A DNA stretch of 64,000 nt from Chrysoperla carnea (lineage: Eukaryota > Arthropoda > Insecta > Neuroptera > Chrysopidae). A program made the position numbers and the translations under genes. Shown piece after piece: positions 48,517-60,966 of this stretch. Below the pieces are notes generated by a model. That model was not told where the DNA came from. It ran no database searches and worked only from the letters and a program-made list of their open reading frames with translations. The stretch spans positions 88,459,435 through 88,523,434 of the forward strand of contig NC_058338.1 in assembly GCF_905475395.1 (NCBI RefSeq), given 5' to 3'. Numbering within the stretch: the stretch's first letter is position 1; each line of letters starts with the position of its first letter.

Positions 48517-48739
48517 AATTGAAAACAAACAATTGACTGAGTTTATTCTTGAAATACCATGTATAGACAGTGTTGGTAACTCTGTCACATTACACAAACA
48601 TGTCACACATACATAACTTATATTCCCATATAATACATACTATACAATTTGCGCTCTCACGAGTAAACAGTTATGTTTTAGAAAAAATGTTTCAAAACTT
48701 AGTGTACCTTGGTATATTTCGTATACATGGTATAAAAAC
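48517..48739 (+). repeat. dispersed repeat family A, copy 7 (internal deletion)
   Basis: The left part runs from GAAAACAAACAATTGACTGA to GAGTAAACAG; it then jumps to the right end ACTTAGTGTACCTTGGTATA. Most of the middle is missing. Confidence 0.8.
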
Positions 48740-49856
48740 AGAGATCGATATCAAATATGATGGAAGAGATGGCAAAATCAGGTCTTGCTTATCATAAAAA
48801 TGCATTGTTATCCAATTAACTTCTCTTAGTTATATTCTCATTTTCAAATCCTTTCATTCATTTGGTACCCACTTCATATCAGCGCAAAAAAAATAACTAG
48901 TCCATCATCTTGGTATACGTAAATGCAAAATTTTTGATCAATAGGTTGCGAATAATAATTTTAAAATTAAGTTGCAAAATTTGATCCGAATTTGCATGCA
49001 AACATTGCAAGTTAAATAAAGGCTTATACAAATCTAATTATTAATTCCAACCCAATCTTCAATACGGACTTGTATGGTAACTTGTATCCTTATTAAATAA
49101 TTAGTAAGGCTGCATATATTTCAGGGCAGCCGGAAAATTTTAATGATTTTATAATCTTAAATTATTTTTGCGACAGTCGACGATAAACCGTATCCGATTG
49201 CAGTATTTAGGAGGTCTGCAATTGACTCATGGGTCTTATGGGTGTTGGCGAAAGTTTGTGTTTTCAATTACCTTCTCATGGGAATATATTTTTACGAATA
49301 TTCATAAATTTGAATCTAAGTACGATTGGCAATTTTCCAACCATCCTAAAAAAAGATCCTCTTATTACAACAACTTTTTTGTTGCGTTTTAGCCTCTCAA
49401 AACATCAACAAAGTAAGCTACTTAGATATTTACTGGCTAGCGGATATAACTGCAGTATTTTTTTGAATACAAATATATAATTGGTAACAGCATGAAATTT
49501 TCTGACACTAATCTATTAACTCTGTCTATTGACCGTTAATTAATTGGAGAACTTCGCCTACATGCAATTTCTGTGTTTAAGTTAACGAACCTTTTCTATT
49601 AAAATTAATTTTCTTTACCTCTGAAGTACGTTATTTATAACTCCGTCTTAAATTTCATTGAACTCAATCCCTGCCTTGATCAGAATTTTTTGCAATTTTC
49701 TTTAATTAAGATTGACTCGGCAAGCTATTTGCCTCTGTAGTTTACGCCAAGACTATAGACGTATATAAATATTATCAAAGATAATGAATGAGAACTCTAG
49801 GATATTTCGAAATAAATTTCGATTTTTTGCCCCAATTTCTTACATTTTTTTATTTT
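48740..49856. other. spacer, nothing recognised
   Basis: Two overlapping + strand open frames at 49168-49480 show no family motif. Confidence 0.35.
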
Positions 49857-50047
49857 ATAAATACGTATTTCGACTACCAAGTAGTCATCATCATTATGAA
49901 TTAGCTAATCGTAGTAACTCTTATGTTACTCGTTGCTAATTTGATGGAGGACTGCATTTGGTGCAGCAACGAGTAACATAAGAGTAATTACGATCAGCTA
50001 ATTCATACTGATGATGACTACTTGATAGTCGAAATACGTATATATGA
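49857..50047. mobile_element. foldback MITE, about 190 bp
   Basis: Left arm ATACGTATTTCGACTA, AAGTAGTCATCATCA, TGAATTAGCTAATCG and TTATGTTACTCGTTGCT is mirrored by the right arm from AGCAACGAGTAACATAAGAG to TAGTCGAAATACGTAT. Loop is about 27 bp. Confidence 0.85.
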
Positions 50048-50217
50048 AATACAAAAAACTGATCTAGGAAACTGGGACAAAAAATCTAAAATTATTTATT
50101 GACGTATATATTTCTATACAAAATTTAATAAACAAAGCATAAATAGTTAATAAATACGTTAACTTTGACAAACAATAAAAAAAACAAAAAATTTGTTGAG
50201 TGAAAAAAGTTACACAT

Positions 50218-50267
50218 TGTGCCCAGAGCGCTTGGCATGAAACCAAGAGACCAGTGTTTGACTACTG

Positions 50268-50307
<40 letters not shown>
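50218..50307 (+). mobile_element. tRNA-like SINE fragment plus (TG)n
   Basis: GAGCGCTTGGCATGAAACCA and AGACCAGTGTTTGACTACTG resemble an anticodon arm and T arm (CTTGG/CCAAG and CAGT/ACTG stems). The D arm is lost. A (TG)n tract follows at 50271-50307. Read as an old SINE from a family different from the four-copy one. Confidence 0.45.
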
Positions 50308-50310
<3 letters not shown>

Positions 50311-51230
50311 TCACTTCTCTTTAATAAAAAATATTAAATCTATTTTTTTTTTATTTTAATGATACGTTAGAGAGTTTGTATAGAGAAAGGATCTCTGTTG
50401 ATATTTCATCGGGTATTCCATTGAAAATCATATCATTAAATGGATAATTTTAAAAATTATTCAACATAATTTATTTAAAAATATTAATTAGATGAGATTA
50501 AAATCGTATGTGTTAAAGAAAACCTTTAAAGTATTTAAAATGAGATAAACATTAATGACAGTCAAATTCACTCATGTTTTCGTAGTAACCTTATTCTAGT
50601 AACCTCTAATATACACAGTTATATCGATATTGTATGTTCAATTATAGAAATTTCCTGGAAATAATCCTTCATTCATGTTATGTTGAAATGGGTTTAATTA
50701 ATTAGAAGCTTTATTAAATTTGCATTCCAAGAACCAGTGTATGACCCATATATTTATTAGGTGATCATGAACTTATGCCTCAAACAATTATAATTTTGGT
50801 TTCAAAACTATTAAAAACTAGACTAGATCCCAGCAAAAAAACTAACTGACTAGCTATAACTAACTACATTATTCACGTTAAAGCATTCATTTCTCTTACC
50901 TTCACTTAACTATCTCTTTCTTCACTATTTAATGATTTTTAACTTTTGGTGCAGAACCCCAATTTTTTTGAAAATAAAAGACAGCCCGTGTTAGCTGCTG
51001 ACATTTAAGCAATCTATAGGCTAAATAATTTTTAAAATCGCTAGTGAACTCAAAAATGACGGTTTCACCATGGATTTTGGCGTGAAACCCAAAATTTTTT
51101 GAAAAGAAAATATATTCTAGATTACTTGATGATAATAATGTAGCACTCTATAGGTGAAAGTAGTGAACTCAAAAATGACGGTTTGTAGTTATTTTCATAT
51201 ATTCTTCCACCTCATATTTCACCCCTAATA
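50308..51230. other. spacer, nothing recognised
   Basis: GTGAACTCAAAAATGACGGT occurs twice (near 51043 and 51161), a small direct repeat. Confidence 0.45.
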
Positions 51231-52842
51231 TTAACCGACTTCAAACAAAAAAGGAGGAGGTTATCAATTCTACTGTATTTTTTTTTTAAATGTTTTTTAA
51301 TGTGTGTTATGTCAGACCTTTTGACTGGGTGAACCAATTTTGATGATTCTTTATCTATTTGAAAGCTGGTGCTTCCCATGTGGTCCCATTTCATTTTGGT
51401 CCAGTTTTGACAACGCCATCCATGAGAAAACCATAAAAGTCGTAAATTTGCAGTAAGTATGCACGACTATAGAGGACAAATAACTGAATATCACGCCTAC
51501 CGATTTTGAAGATTCTTTTTGTAGTGACAAATTAGTTAGTGTACTTCAGATTCACTAAAAATCACAATATAAAAAAAACTTTTAACAAAAAGAAAACCGA
51601 CTTCAAAAGAAAAACTTTTCCAAAACAAATTAATATGCACTAAAAAGTAAAAAAATAAGGATAATATAATAAAGTTAAAATTATTGTTATTTTTGGAGTC
51701 CGTGCAAGCAAGCTAATGTAGCAAACTGTTCTGTCAGAGTTGTTTCCTTGGCTGACACCGACTCCAAAAATAACAACAATTTTAGCTACGTTATATTCTC
51801 GTTATTCTCCTACTTCTTAGTGCATAATAATTTCTTTTGGAAAAGCTTTTCTTTTGAAGTAAATTTTCTTTTTGTTAAAAGTTTTTTTTTTTTATTTCAC
51901 CACATTTAATAATATAAAAAAGAAACATAAAAAAATCATCAGGAATCGAAGCTGTTATAGAGGGCTTCCAATTTAAAACAATTATTGACGTGACTAGTAA
52001 TAATAATTAATAATTCATATTTGCTAAAATAATCAGGATTTGAAGCTGTTATATAGATTTTCCAATTAAAAACATTCATAAATGTGACTAATTATGATAA
52101 TTAATAATTTATATTTGCTGTTAATTATGGCTTCTATTCATAAAATTTTACTAATTATTAATTTTTTAGATAATTTCTATTATATGTAAATGTTAATTAT
52201 GTGTACGAATAAAACTCTCTGAGTGATCATTATTTTTTATGACATACAAAATGGTTATTAGGTCACTAATGAAAAACTACTATAAATATATAGGGTGTTA
52301 CATGAAGCTAGTTTATTAGTTTATTAGCTAGCAAAGATAATGGAAGGCTAAGGATTACTTTTTTAATCGATCTCAAAAAGAATTCAAATATATAACACAA
52401 ATTTACGATAAATACTTTTATCAATCAACAACTGTTCTAAATATTGGATCTTAATAGAATTTCAGGTGATATCATGGAAATATATCATGGAAGTTTTCTG
52501 TATTTTTGGGGTAAAAAGTACTCTGTATAACCATTTTTATCAAACTATACGATTTCGATTTCGTCCATTTTTGTGAGTTTTTGTGAATCTGAAGTACACT
52601 AACTAATTTGGCACTCAAAAAAGAATCATCGAAATTAGTTGGCGTGATATTGAATTATTCATCCTCTTGTCGTGCATACTTAATGCAAATTTAAGATTTT
52701 TACGCTTTTCTCATAGCCAGCTTTCAAATAGATCAGAATCATCAAAATCGGTTCACCCAGTCGAAAGTTTCTGAGGTTACACACATTTTAAAAAAATACA
52801 GCAGAATTGATAACCTCCTCCTTTTTTGTTTAAAGTCGGTTA
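51231..52842. mobile_element. long-TIR element, 1.6 kb, with nested MITE
   Basis: TTAACCGACTT at the left pairs with AAAGTCGGTTAA at the right. The TIRs are 270-325 bp and imperfect: GGAGGAGGTTATCAATTCTA, GACTGGGTGAACC, TGATGATTCT, TGCACGAC and GTACTTCAGATTCAC each have an inverted partner. The interior has no transposase motif and holds a hairpin MITE. The GGAGGAGGTTATCAATTC block is familiar from repeats in other insect genomes. Confidence 0.8.
51579..51881. mobile_element. hairpin MITE, copy 2, nested
   Basis: CTTTTAACAAAAAGAAAACC to the mirrored TTTCTTTTTGTTAAAAG, 303 bp, with the GGAGTC...GACTCC core stem. Closely matches 34341-34612. It lies just inside the left TIR of the host element, so it inserted later. 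Confidence 0.85.
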
Positions 52843-54436
52843 AAAATCGTATTCATTGATAATTACACGAATGCTTTCCTAGCTTACGTCTAATATAATA
52901 TTAAGAAGGCGATTTCTCGAATCGGCTTCAGACAATTTTTTAGATAATATTTGTTTTATTGTTAAAATAAACGTAATTTTTTTAAATTTTGAGTTCTAAT
53001 TATTCTTGCAAATAGAAAAGTTCCGAGAACACTTTTTTTGGATTCATTACAATTTCTTAAGTTTATTATTGAAAAACCGAATTTTAGATTAGAAATCAAT
53101 ATTATGGATTATTTCCGATGCAACACGATCATTTGACAATTTATACAGTTTTCCAAATATTGTCTCAAGTTTTAATAAAGAAAAAAGTTTATCGGGCCGC
53201 AAATTCTATCCTAATGATGATAAAATTATTATACTTGAAGTTTTAGACTTCAAGTATATTAATAATGAATGCCTGTTTTTTGATGGTACAGTTTATATCA
53301 GCCAAAAATACAATAATTTGTCTTTTTAAAATTTTATTTCAGAAAGGGTCCATTAAAGTAAATTTTTGAATGCGTTCATTACTATACACCCAATATTTTT
53401 TATTCGTGCATGCATGTTTATTGATATAACACATTCACAAAATTTACTAATAAAAACTGTAAATAAAAACGTCACTGTATGAATAGAAATCATGAATTTA
53501 AAAATTATATTTAAAAAAATAAAAAAGGCTCTCTAGATTATAATTAAAAATACAATTAAAATAAATATTACAATTTTAATTTTTTTAAATCATGGTTGTA
53601 GCTACGAAAAAATGGGCTTACATTTTTTAATGTGACTTCCATTACAACAAGTAAAACTAACAAAGCAGACATGAAATAATAGATCAAGAAATATTCATGA
53701 TTTCCTTCAATACACAACAATTTAGATATAAAATATAAAACTTTGAACATAATTCAAAGGGCAATCTGTGCTGGTGCCTTTTTATGATTTATAATAGTTT
53801 TTTTATAAATACTGTATATCTTATATAACAAAATTTAGCTTCCGTACGTTTGTGGCCGCAAATTCAAAAAGTAGTAGATGGTTTGATTCGAAAGTTTGAC
53901 CGGTCGTTTTATTTATACCCAAGAGTATTTATACATAGGTACTTTGCATCCCGAAATTTTCACGGAAACGAATATTCAAAAATAACTGATAAAAGGTATG
54001 AAAGTCTAATATAAATGGAAAATGTGTTTCCGGACAATTTGTATTAACTTCTCTAATAGTTAATATGAGAAAAAGACACGTCGAAACGTGGCAGTGTTTA
54101 GCTAGTATGTTAATCATTGTAATTGTAATTATCGATACCTGTACGAAACAGTATTATAAATAAGATCTAAGTTATGGATCTTACGACAATATTATATAAA
54201 GTATGATCAGAAACTTTTTGAGTATCTGTATCTATACCTTACGCTAGTAAAGTAGAACACCTATCTCGTGTTTTATTTTGTGGTGTTGGCTTCTCTCTAA
54301 TTTTTCCAGGAAAAAAAAATTGCAATTCTGGATTATTACTGGATGTGTTTTCACAATTAACAACACAACACTTTCGAGTCGATCTTTTTAAATATTAAAT
54401 CATTATTTAATTCCCCTGATAACATATGACCATGAC
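52843..54436. other. spacer, nothing recognised
   Basis: No gene or element seen. Confidence 0.4.
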
Positions 54437-55158
54437 GTTTTAGGCAGAGATCTGTTAGACATTTTTGGGTAGTTGTTAGAGGCATTATGAAAATTCGTCA
54501 AACCTCAGAATATATCTCTCCTATAATATCCTAACACAAAACTGCAGACCTGGCTGGAGGAAAGCGGTATCTTTGGAACCTCTACATTATCCAACTTATA
54601 AAAATTAAAAAAAAAAAAATGTTTGAGGCAACTTGAATTTTTTTTTTTTACGTAAAGTTAAATAATGAAAAATGGATAAAATAAACAAGTCATGCCATTT
54701 GCGAGGGATTATAACCCTGCAAGACACTTGCAAAACTACTTTTCTTGCAATTTTCTTATCACCTAGAAAGTAGAAAATACCACCAAAATGACCTGCCTCT
54801 TTTAGAATATTTATTTTTAGGGGACAGTAAAGAATACCCTATAAAAATTTTAACTTGTCTTAAATATATTTTGTATTTATTGGCAAAGTACTTTTGCAAG
54901 TATCTTGCAGGGTTAAAATCCCTCGCAAGTGTTTATGACTTGTTTATTTTCATCCTTTTTCAATATTTAAGATTATTTAACAAAGTTGCCGGTTTTATTT
55001 GTTTGATAATATAGGGGTTGTAAAGATACCGCTACCCTCGAGCCAGATCCGCATTTTTGTAAGGATATTATGGGATAAGTATCTGACAAATTATCAAAAT
55101 GCCTCAAACACCTACCGAAAGATGTCCACCAGTTCTCTTACTATTTCTGCTAAACCAC
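54437..55158. mobile_element. large foldback element, about 720 bp
   Basis: Arms of about 330-360 bp are mirrored across a centre near 54800. Paired blocks: TTTAGGCAGAGAT with ATTTCTGCTAAA; GAGGCATTATG with AAATGCCTCAA; CCTATAATATCC with GGATATTATGGG; GCGGTATCTTTGG with AAGATACCGC; GCGAGGGATTATAACCCTGC with its partner near 54908. Ends about 600 bp from the sidestep-like exon. Confidence 0.8.
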
Positions 55159-55762
55159 TTTTTACAAAAAATAAACACGAGATGGCGCAAAAGTCATCCG
55201 TCAAAAATACTTTACTAGCGTAGGTATATCAACATTGCACTAGTCGCCTTGCATTTGTTACGATATTTCATGGCGTAAAACTTAGGCGAAACAACGAAGG
55301 CGTACTGAAATCTCGAACAGCTAAGTATTATGACTGTTTCATACAGATGAAAAAAAACATGTTTAAATACTTAAAAGGATCTTAGTCAAAATGGAGTGGG
55401 TAAACTGGGAACTAATACAATCATGTTATAATTTCAATTTGGAATGAGTACTGTGTAATAATTCGAATTGTTGTAAACGAACAACATTCATTCGAAACAT
55501 TCATCATTGCATACACCTATTTCAGAGTGAATATATGTAATAACAGCTAGTCGATTTAATCACGGAAGTGTTGTGCGGAAGCTTTCATCCACAATTAGTA
55601 ATTTTTAAATCATGGTTTTTCATATAAAAAGCTTGTGGTATTATTTAACATAAGTATCGTCATGTAAAAAGTCACTTAGATTATTAATATTGATAACAAA
55701 ATATGTAAATATTTTTTTGTTATTATAATTTTTTTTTTATAAAAAAAAAACATTAAACTTAC
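55159..55762. other. intron side of the sidestep-like exon
   Basis: Follows the donor of the - strand exon. A T-rich stretch near 55713-55750; nothing else recognised. Confidence 0.5.
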
Positions 55763-55971
55763 CAATTACAGTTAGATTGACTTTACTGTTGCGTGTTTGT
55801 GCAATACGAAAATCAACACGACAACGATAGATGCCGGCGTCACTATCACGGATATGGTCGACACCCAACTCGGCTGGTTTTTTGTCCGGCATAAAATATG
55901 CACGATTATTAAATACATTTTCATCGGACCATCGTTCAGCCATACTAAAATTACGTTCACGACCATCGACA
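55763..55971 (-). CDS. internal exon of a sidestep-family Ig receptor (partial gene)
   Basis: A 209-bp exon (69 full codons; enters with one base of a split codon, leaves at phase 1). It encodes the second half of an Ig V-type domain: VDGRERNFS, AERWSDENVFNNRAYF, KPAELGVDHI, then DSDAGIYRCRVDF with the F-strand Cys, and RNSKVNLTVI as the G strand. W-D...RAYF and YRCRVDF..(S/A)(P/Q)TRN..(V/I)NLTVI are typical of sidestep (side) proteins, neuronal or muscle surface ligands for Beat receptors in axon guidance. The acceptor is TTTGTTTTCTGTTACAG; the donor is G|GTAAGT. The exon with the first Ig cysteine must lie upstream on the - strand (above 55971) and the next Ig exon downstream; neither was found. 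Which side paralogue is not decided. Confidence 0.85.
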
Positions 55972-56559
55972 CTGTAACAGAAAACAAAACAAATATAAAT
56001 AAATATATGTGCATATTATATTATCCATTTATTTTTATTTCTAAAAGCTTTTGTTTCGACAAAATCTTTGCTCACATTGTTTTCGGCTATTTTATTCAGA
56101 CAATTAATTTGTATTTTCAACGTATCCTAAAGTGCTACAGTTTTTTCAAAATAGAGAATGGGTGGGTTGATTATGGTTGAAAATTATTCAGAGATATTCT
56201 GTATAAAGAAAATTATCTCTGTCTTCGTATTCGTATATGTTCGATAGTTTAAGGAGTAGTAAGGATGCAACAGCATGGACTAAATACTCTCGCCAGTAAC
56301 TATTTCATTTGATCTCAATGATTTATTGAATGGAGTAAGTGAAATTTTACAAATCTATCAAAATTTCGTGGTAAACTTGGTGATAAGAAACGAATTTAAC
56401 ACGAAATTGCGGGTCACAGATCGTGGTTTTATGAAGTTAGTTTCAATTTTAGAAAGTACTGTTTCAAAGCTGTATATAGTTTTGATAACCAATTAAAAAT
56501 ATTTAATTAAAATTGAAATAAAATAATTAAAAAAGAAACAACCGACATAAAATCAGATC
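55972..56559. other. intron side upstream of the sidestep-like exon
   Basis: Only the polypyrimidine tract next to the acceptor is recognised. Confidence 0.5.
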
Positions 56560-56589
56560 TGATCGATGCCATATATTATTTTAATTTTG

Positions 56590-56880
56590 ATTTGTTTACT
56601 GTAGGCAATTTGATCAAGAATGTTCTAAATTACGTTTCTCGAAAATTTACTCAGCCGCTTGAAGATTATGATCTATTTTCTAGTGGTTTCGGATACGGAA
56701 CAGTAAACTCGTATTTACAACACAGCTATAAGCACTCTCTCGATCAAATTATCTTTCAAACAAAACAACACAAAATCATAACCGGCTCATCCCTTTAGAA
56801 GTTACGATGCAGCTACTCAGAAAGATACTCAGTTATACAGACATATTAAACTCGGATTGCCTCGGATTTCAAAGATATTT
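56590..56880 (+). repeat. family B, degraded copy
   Basis: Retains GGATACGGAACAGTAAACTC, CACTCTCTCGATCAAATTAT, CCGGCTCATCCCTTTAGAAG and TTACGATGCAGC. An open frame across it is a by-product of the repeat. Confidence 0.65.
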
Positions 56881-58379
56881 TACCTAATAGCATTAATTAA
56901 GCAAGAAGTTGTAGAATATTCTGATATAAAACGAAAATTTATAGGTAAATTGATAGATTCCGTCGCAATATAATATTAGAGCTTACTAGCTCGACCCGTG
57001 AGGAATAATGCAGAGTGGTATCCGAGGTTAAAAACAGGATAGAGAAATGACACATAAGTGAGTTAATCATGGATAATTGATAAAGGATTACGCAGGACAA
57101 GCGTGAACTGGATAAAAAAAAGCTAGAGAAATAATATAGGTTATTTTTTTATAAAAAACCTGGGAAAACTTTTTGAATAATATCTACTAGTTGGACGAAA
57201 ATGTTTTCTTAACATCGCAGTTAGTAAATATTTTCTTGGTGCAAGATGAAACTGTATTCTTAGTTTCAATAATTAAGTTTTGAGATTGTTGACTTAAGAA
57301 ATATTTACTTGTTATAAGAACATCGACAGCCAAGTAATCGTGTTTTTTTAAATTCTTTTTTTTTTCACAGTGTATACAAAGTGAACTAAAAAAAATATTA
57401 CAAGCAAAACATTCTTTCTAATTTAACTTTTCAAAAACATAAACAGGTATAATATTTTTAAATTCAAAGTATATGAAATTGAATTTTTTATTCAATTTAT
57501 TTTACAACAGAACAAATGTAAAACTTTTTAATTTTAAAATAAATACCTTTTGTATAAAGAAAATTATAATGAAAAATGTTTTACACAAAATTAAGACATA
57601 TGTCCATCAAAAATTTGAAAATAATAATATAACTAACAAAAATAATTTGTCATAATTTAAATTACTAAACTTTTCAAATTTTTTTTAAAATAATATTTTT
57701 ATTTATCTGTTTGAATACCTAAAGGATGTTAAAGGCATCTAATAATTTTATTTTTTTTTTTATGGTTATAGAGTGTGCCTAAAAATCACTTATCGAGCCC
57801 ACTTCACACAAAAGAAAATTTTTGTACGTTAAACTACCTGTTTGTATCATCGTAAATATTGAACTGCCGCATCGATTGAAGCAAGATATTTTTGATTAGA
57901 AATTGTAATAGAAGAGGTCTTAGCTGGTTATTCTGGGTTATAGTAACACAACCATATAAATTAGTAACAAATTTTTAAAAAAATCGGGACTTTTTACTTA
58001 ATTTCGCCAATTTCTTTTAGGGCATAATTTAAGCATTTTTTTTCTTTTAAAGTTTTATTTACAGTAAATTCACCATTTTGTTAATGAAGAAATGAATTTC
58101 TGAAATAAAATTAAAGGTCCCAAATGGAGTCCCAGATTTTTATTAATTGAATATTAAGTATACTCCAATAGAATAAAGTATATCAGCCAAATGACCGACT
58201 CTGGATCCACTGCAGCAGTTTATTCGTTCAAAGCAATATTCTAAGTCTTTTTGCTAAGTTTCGGCTTTAATTAATTTAGTGGACTAAGCAAAAAAAAAAA
58301 AAAAAAAAAAATTGGTTTTATTTATTGATAATGGAATTCCACAAATTAACGCTCGACAAAATTAATAATTTGGAGGATG
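56881..58379. other. spacer, little recognised
   Basis: No gene seen. A-run at about 58289-58310. Confidence 0.4.
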
Positions 58380-58747
58380 TTACTTTTTTGGTGCTCCAAC
58401 TGCAGGTTTGTTGATATAGAAACGGTCCTTAAGACAACCGCAAAAAAGGAAATCCAATGTCGAATTATCCTATCAAATGCCTTACTCTATCTCCAATGCT
58501 TACAGTTCCCTCAAATTTTTACACAATGATTGGAATTGTTCGCTCACAAGGACGATTAAATTGGCCATAATATTCCCGTAAGTAACACAGTTCTCATGGA
58601 ACTGTTATTTGTGTTGAATAAGTGGACAATTTGATCGTTGACCGTTGTTCGAAAACAATTTTTATCGTTAATGGAATGTTTAAAACTGACATATGACGTT
58701 TGAAACATGCCAAAGTATTCAAAGCATTCTAATTTACAGATTTCCAA
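58380..58747 (-). pseudogene. transposase relic, mariner/Tc1-type N-terminal helix-turn-helix
   Basis: On the - strand one frame reads NDQIVHLFNTNNSSMRTVLL and, after a +1 shift, EYYGQFNRPCERTIPIIV, a stop, then KFEGTVSIGDRVR. This matches the insect transposase N-terminus of the form ...YGQFNRP.ERTI..IV.KFE.TGS..D. It recognises transposon ends in active relatives. Frameshift and stops show it is dead; the catalytic DDE part was not found. Confidence 0.65.
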
Positions 58748-58749
58748 AC

Positions 58750-59439
58750 ATAGGAACCTGAAATTGCATCACCCTTTATATACCTGTGACGTCAATTCAT
58801 ACATATCCTTTAAAAAAGTTCATCCTCTATAAAAATAAAACGGAAAAGTTTGAACTACCCAATAATAAAATCTCCCAAAGAGGAGAAAAAACAACTTTTT
58901 TTATAACTGACACTAAATTGCTTATATATGTCAGTTAGTTTGTATGGTTTGTATGTGCCTGAGTTTGTTATTGGACAGTTAATCCCTTGTCATTCACAGT
59001 AGCATTAATTCTTTCTACTGTAATATCGTCTTTAATATTTCACTTAATACTACCAACCTAACGGAGTAAAAACACTGGGATAGTGAAAAAACTCACTAGA
59101 AATAATCATTATTACTGACTAATAGATTATTATTATTATTATCAATTATAGGAGTGTTAATATTGTGTGTTTTTGTTACGATAGGCAACAGAAAAAATAT
59201 ATAGATTGAAGTGTTTGATTTAACATAAAGTTTACCTCTGTATAGAGACTATGACATAGAAGTAATTACAAAATTATGTTTAACAATCCACCAATAAATT
59301 ATCAAAACTGAACAAGACAAGTAATTTTTTTTAATATTTTTTCAAAATAATATAATCGAATGAAATCCCTTGATTTCCTTATCAATATCAATTTTTGTCT
59401 TACCTGTAGCGCTCAAAAATTGGTAAATATATATAGACT
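58750..59439. other. spacer, nothing recognised
   Basis: No gene or element seen. Confidence 0.4.
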
Positions 59440-59550
59440 AGACTGGCTCTCGAACAAATTTCGCAGACACGCAAACAGATACAAAAATAAACAGACACTT
59501 TAAACTTATTACATCCCTCGTCTTTGTAAGACGGGGTTTAAAATTCAAAA
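59440..59550 (+). repeat. family B tail fragment
   Basis: CTCTCGAACAAATTTCGCAG, AACAGACACTTTAAACTTAT and GACGGGGTTTAAAA match the right end of family B. Confidence 0.5.
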
Positions 59551-60966
59551 ATTCAAAAAATCGAGAAAACTCTAAAATAACACCCAAGGTTAGTGGAATT
59601 ACATACTTGGGTTATTAAAAATTTGGATAAATTTTATATTTGCTGCAGGAAACTAAGTTCTTAAAGATTTTTATGACGTCATGAAGTACAAACTACAGCA
59701 ACGCTTCCAGGAGAGTCCTGAAGAATTGTAATGAGAGTGTGAATATTTTTAAATTTGACCTGAAAACCCAAAAAGCTTTGTGTTCTTCAAGGGAATTTAT
59801 AGTATATCCATAGTTTTAGTGAGTTAGATAGTCTTTCTTTGAATACCGGACTATTTCTGTATATAAGAGTCACGTGAGGCACCCAAACCACAAAGGATTT
59901 TTTTCTGTACTATGTAAATAGCAAAAGTTTTAATCCTTGACACTTGTGACGTACAGTTGGGAGAAAACTTGATTATATAATTTAATTTATATTTTATATG
60001 AAGTATAAATTGTACTTTATCATTCAAGTGTATTTTTATGCTTTAGAGAAAATGCATTGTTTTATATTCTAAAATCAGACAGTTTAATGAATTTTCTTTG
60101 ATTGCTCGCCTGAATTTTCCACTACAAAAAATAATTTAGTTTTGGAATATAAAAGAAGCCGACGTTTCAGTCTATCATTGCATATTTGACAATCAAACAA
60201 TCAAATAGTCAAAGAAAAAGATACTTTTATAAAATAGTCAAAGAAATGGTCCTTGAAAAATGAAAATTTTTTGTGATCGAAAAACAAAAACATTCAGGAA
60301 TCAGCTAATAATTGGAAAACCACGAATTCTCAAAATTTACATATATTTTTTTATATCCAATTATGCCACCAAATGTCGCAGAACGTAAAATGCACGTCAA
60401 TCGACTACTTAAATTATATATTTCGAAACATATTTCAACTATTTTTACACCAAGAATTTTACGAGAATATAGTATAAAGCCTTCATCTAAGCACGCCCAA
60501 TAGATACTTTGTGTATGGCTTCTCACGGGCAACGTTTAACGTTAAAATAGTTCTTTAAAACGTGGTTTTCTTTTTCAATCGAGCTCGAAAATTAATGATT
60601 GGGAGCTTCACATAATAATAATAGAATAATTAAAATTTTCCAAGCCTCATGTTAAAGAATGCCTGGCTACGGAGAATCGTTTTTATAAAAGCCGCTGTTC
60701 GCTGGGGCAAGTTTTAATTTTTACTGCGTGGGATTACGTAGTAAATATTATTAAGGCTGTTATGCACAAATTATTAATTGACGTGAAAATTTATAATTTT
60801 ATCATAATCCTCTTAAATATTCATTGGTGGAAAAATAATTTACTAAGAAAAGCGGCTTCTCAGATAAGAGTGGCTTAAGTTACAATTGAATTGCAAGCAT
60901 TCCGATTGTACACTTACTCTATCGATTTGAAATTTGGCTATATTTTAGGTATTTATTTTTTAGGTA
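59551..60966. other. spacer, nothing recognised
   Basis: TATAAAAG at 60148 and TCAGTC at 60167 look like promoter parts but are too close together. Overlapping open frames at 60305-60532 lack family motifs. Confidence 0.4.

Noticed and set aside
54745..55223. Overlapping + strand open frames of 89 and 74 codons
   Set aside because: They lie in the arms of a foldback element and are not protein-like.
60148..60175. TATA box (TATAAAAG) plus insect initiator (TCAGTC)
   Set aside because: Spacing is about 21 bp instead of about 30, and no plausible coding exon follows.
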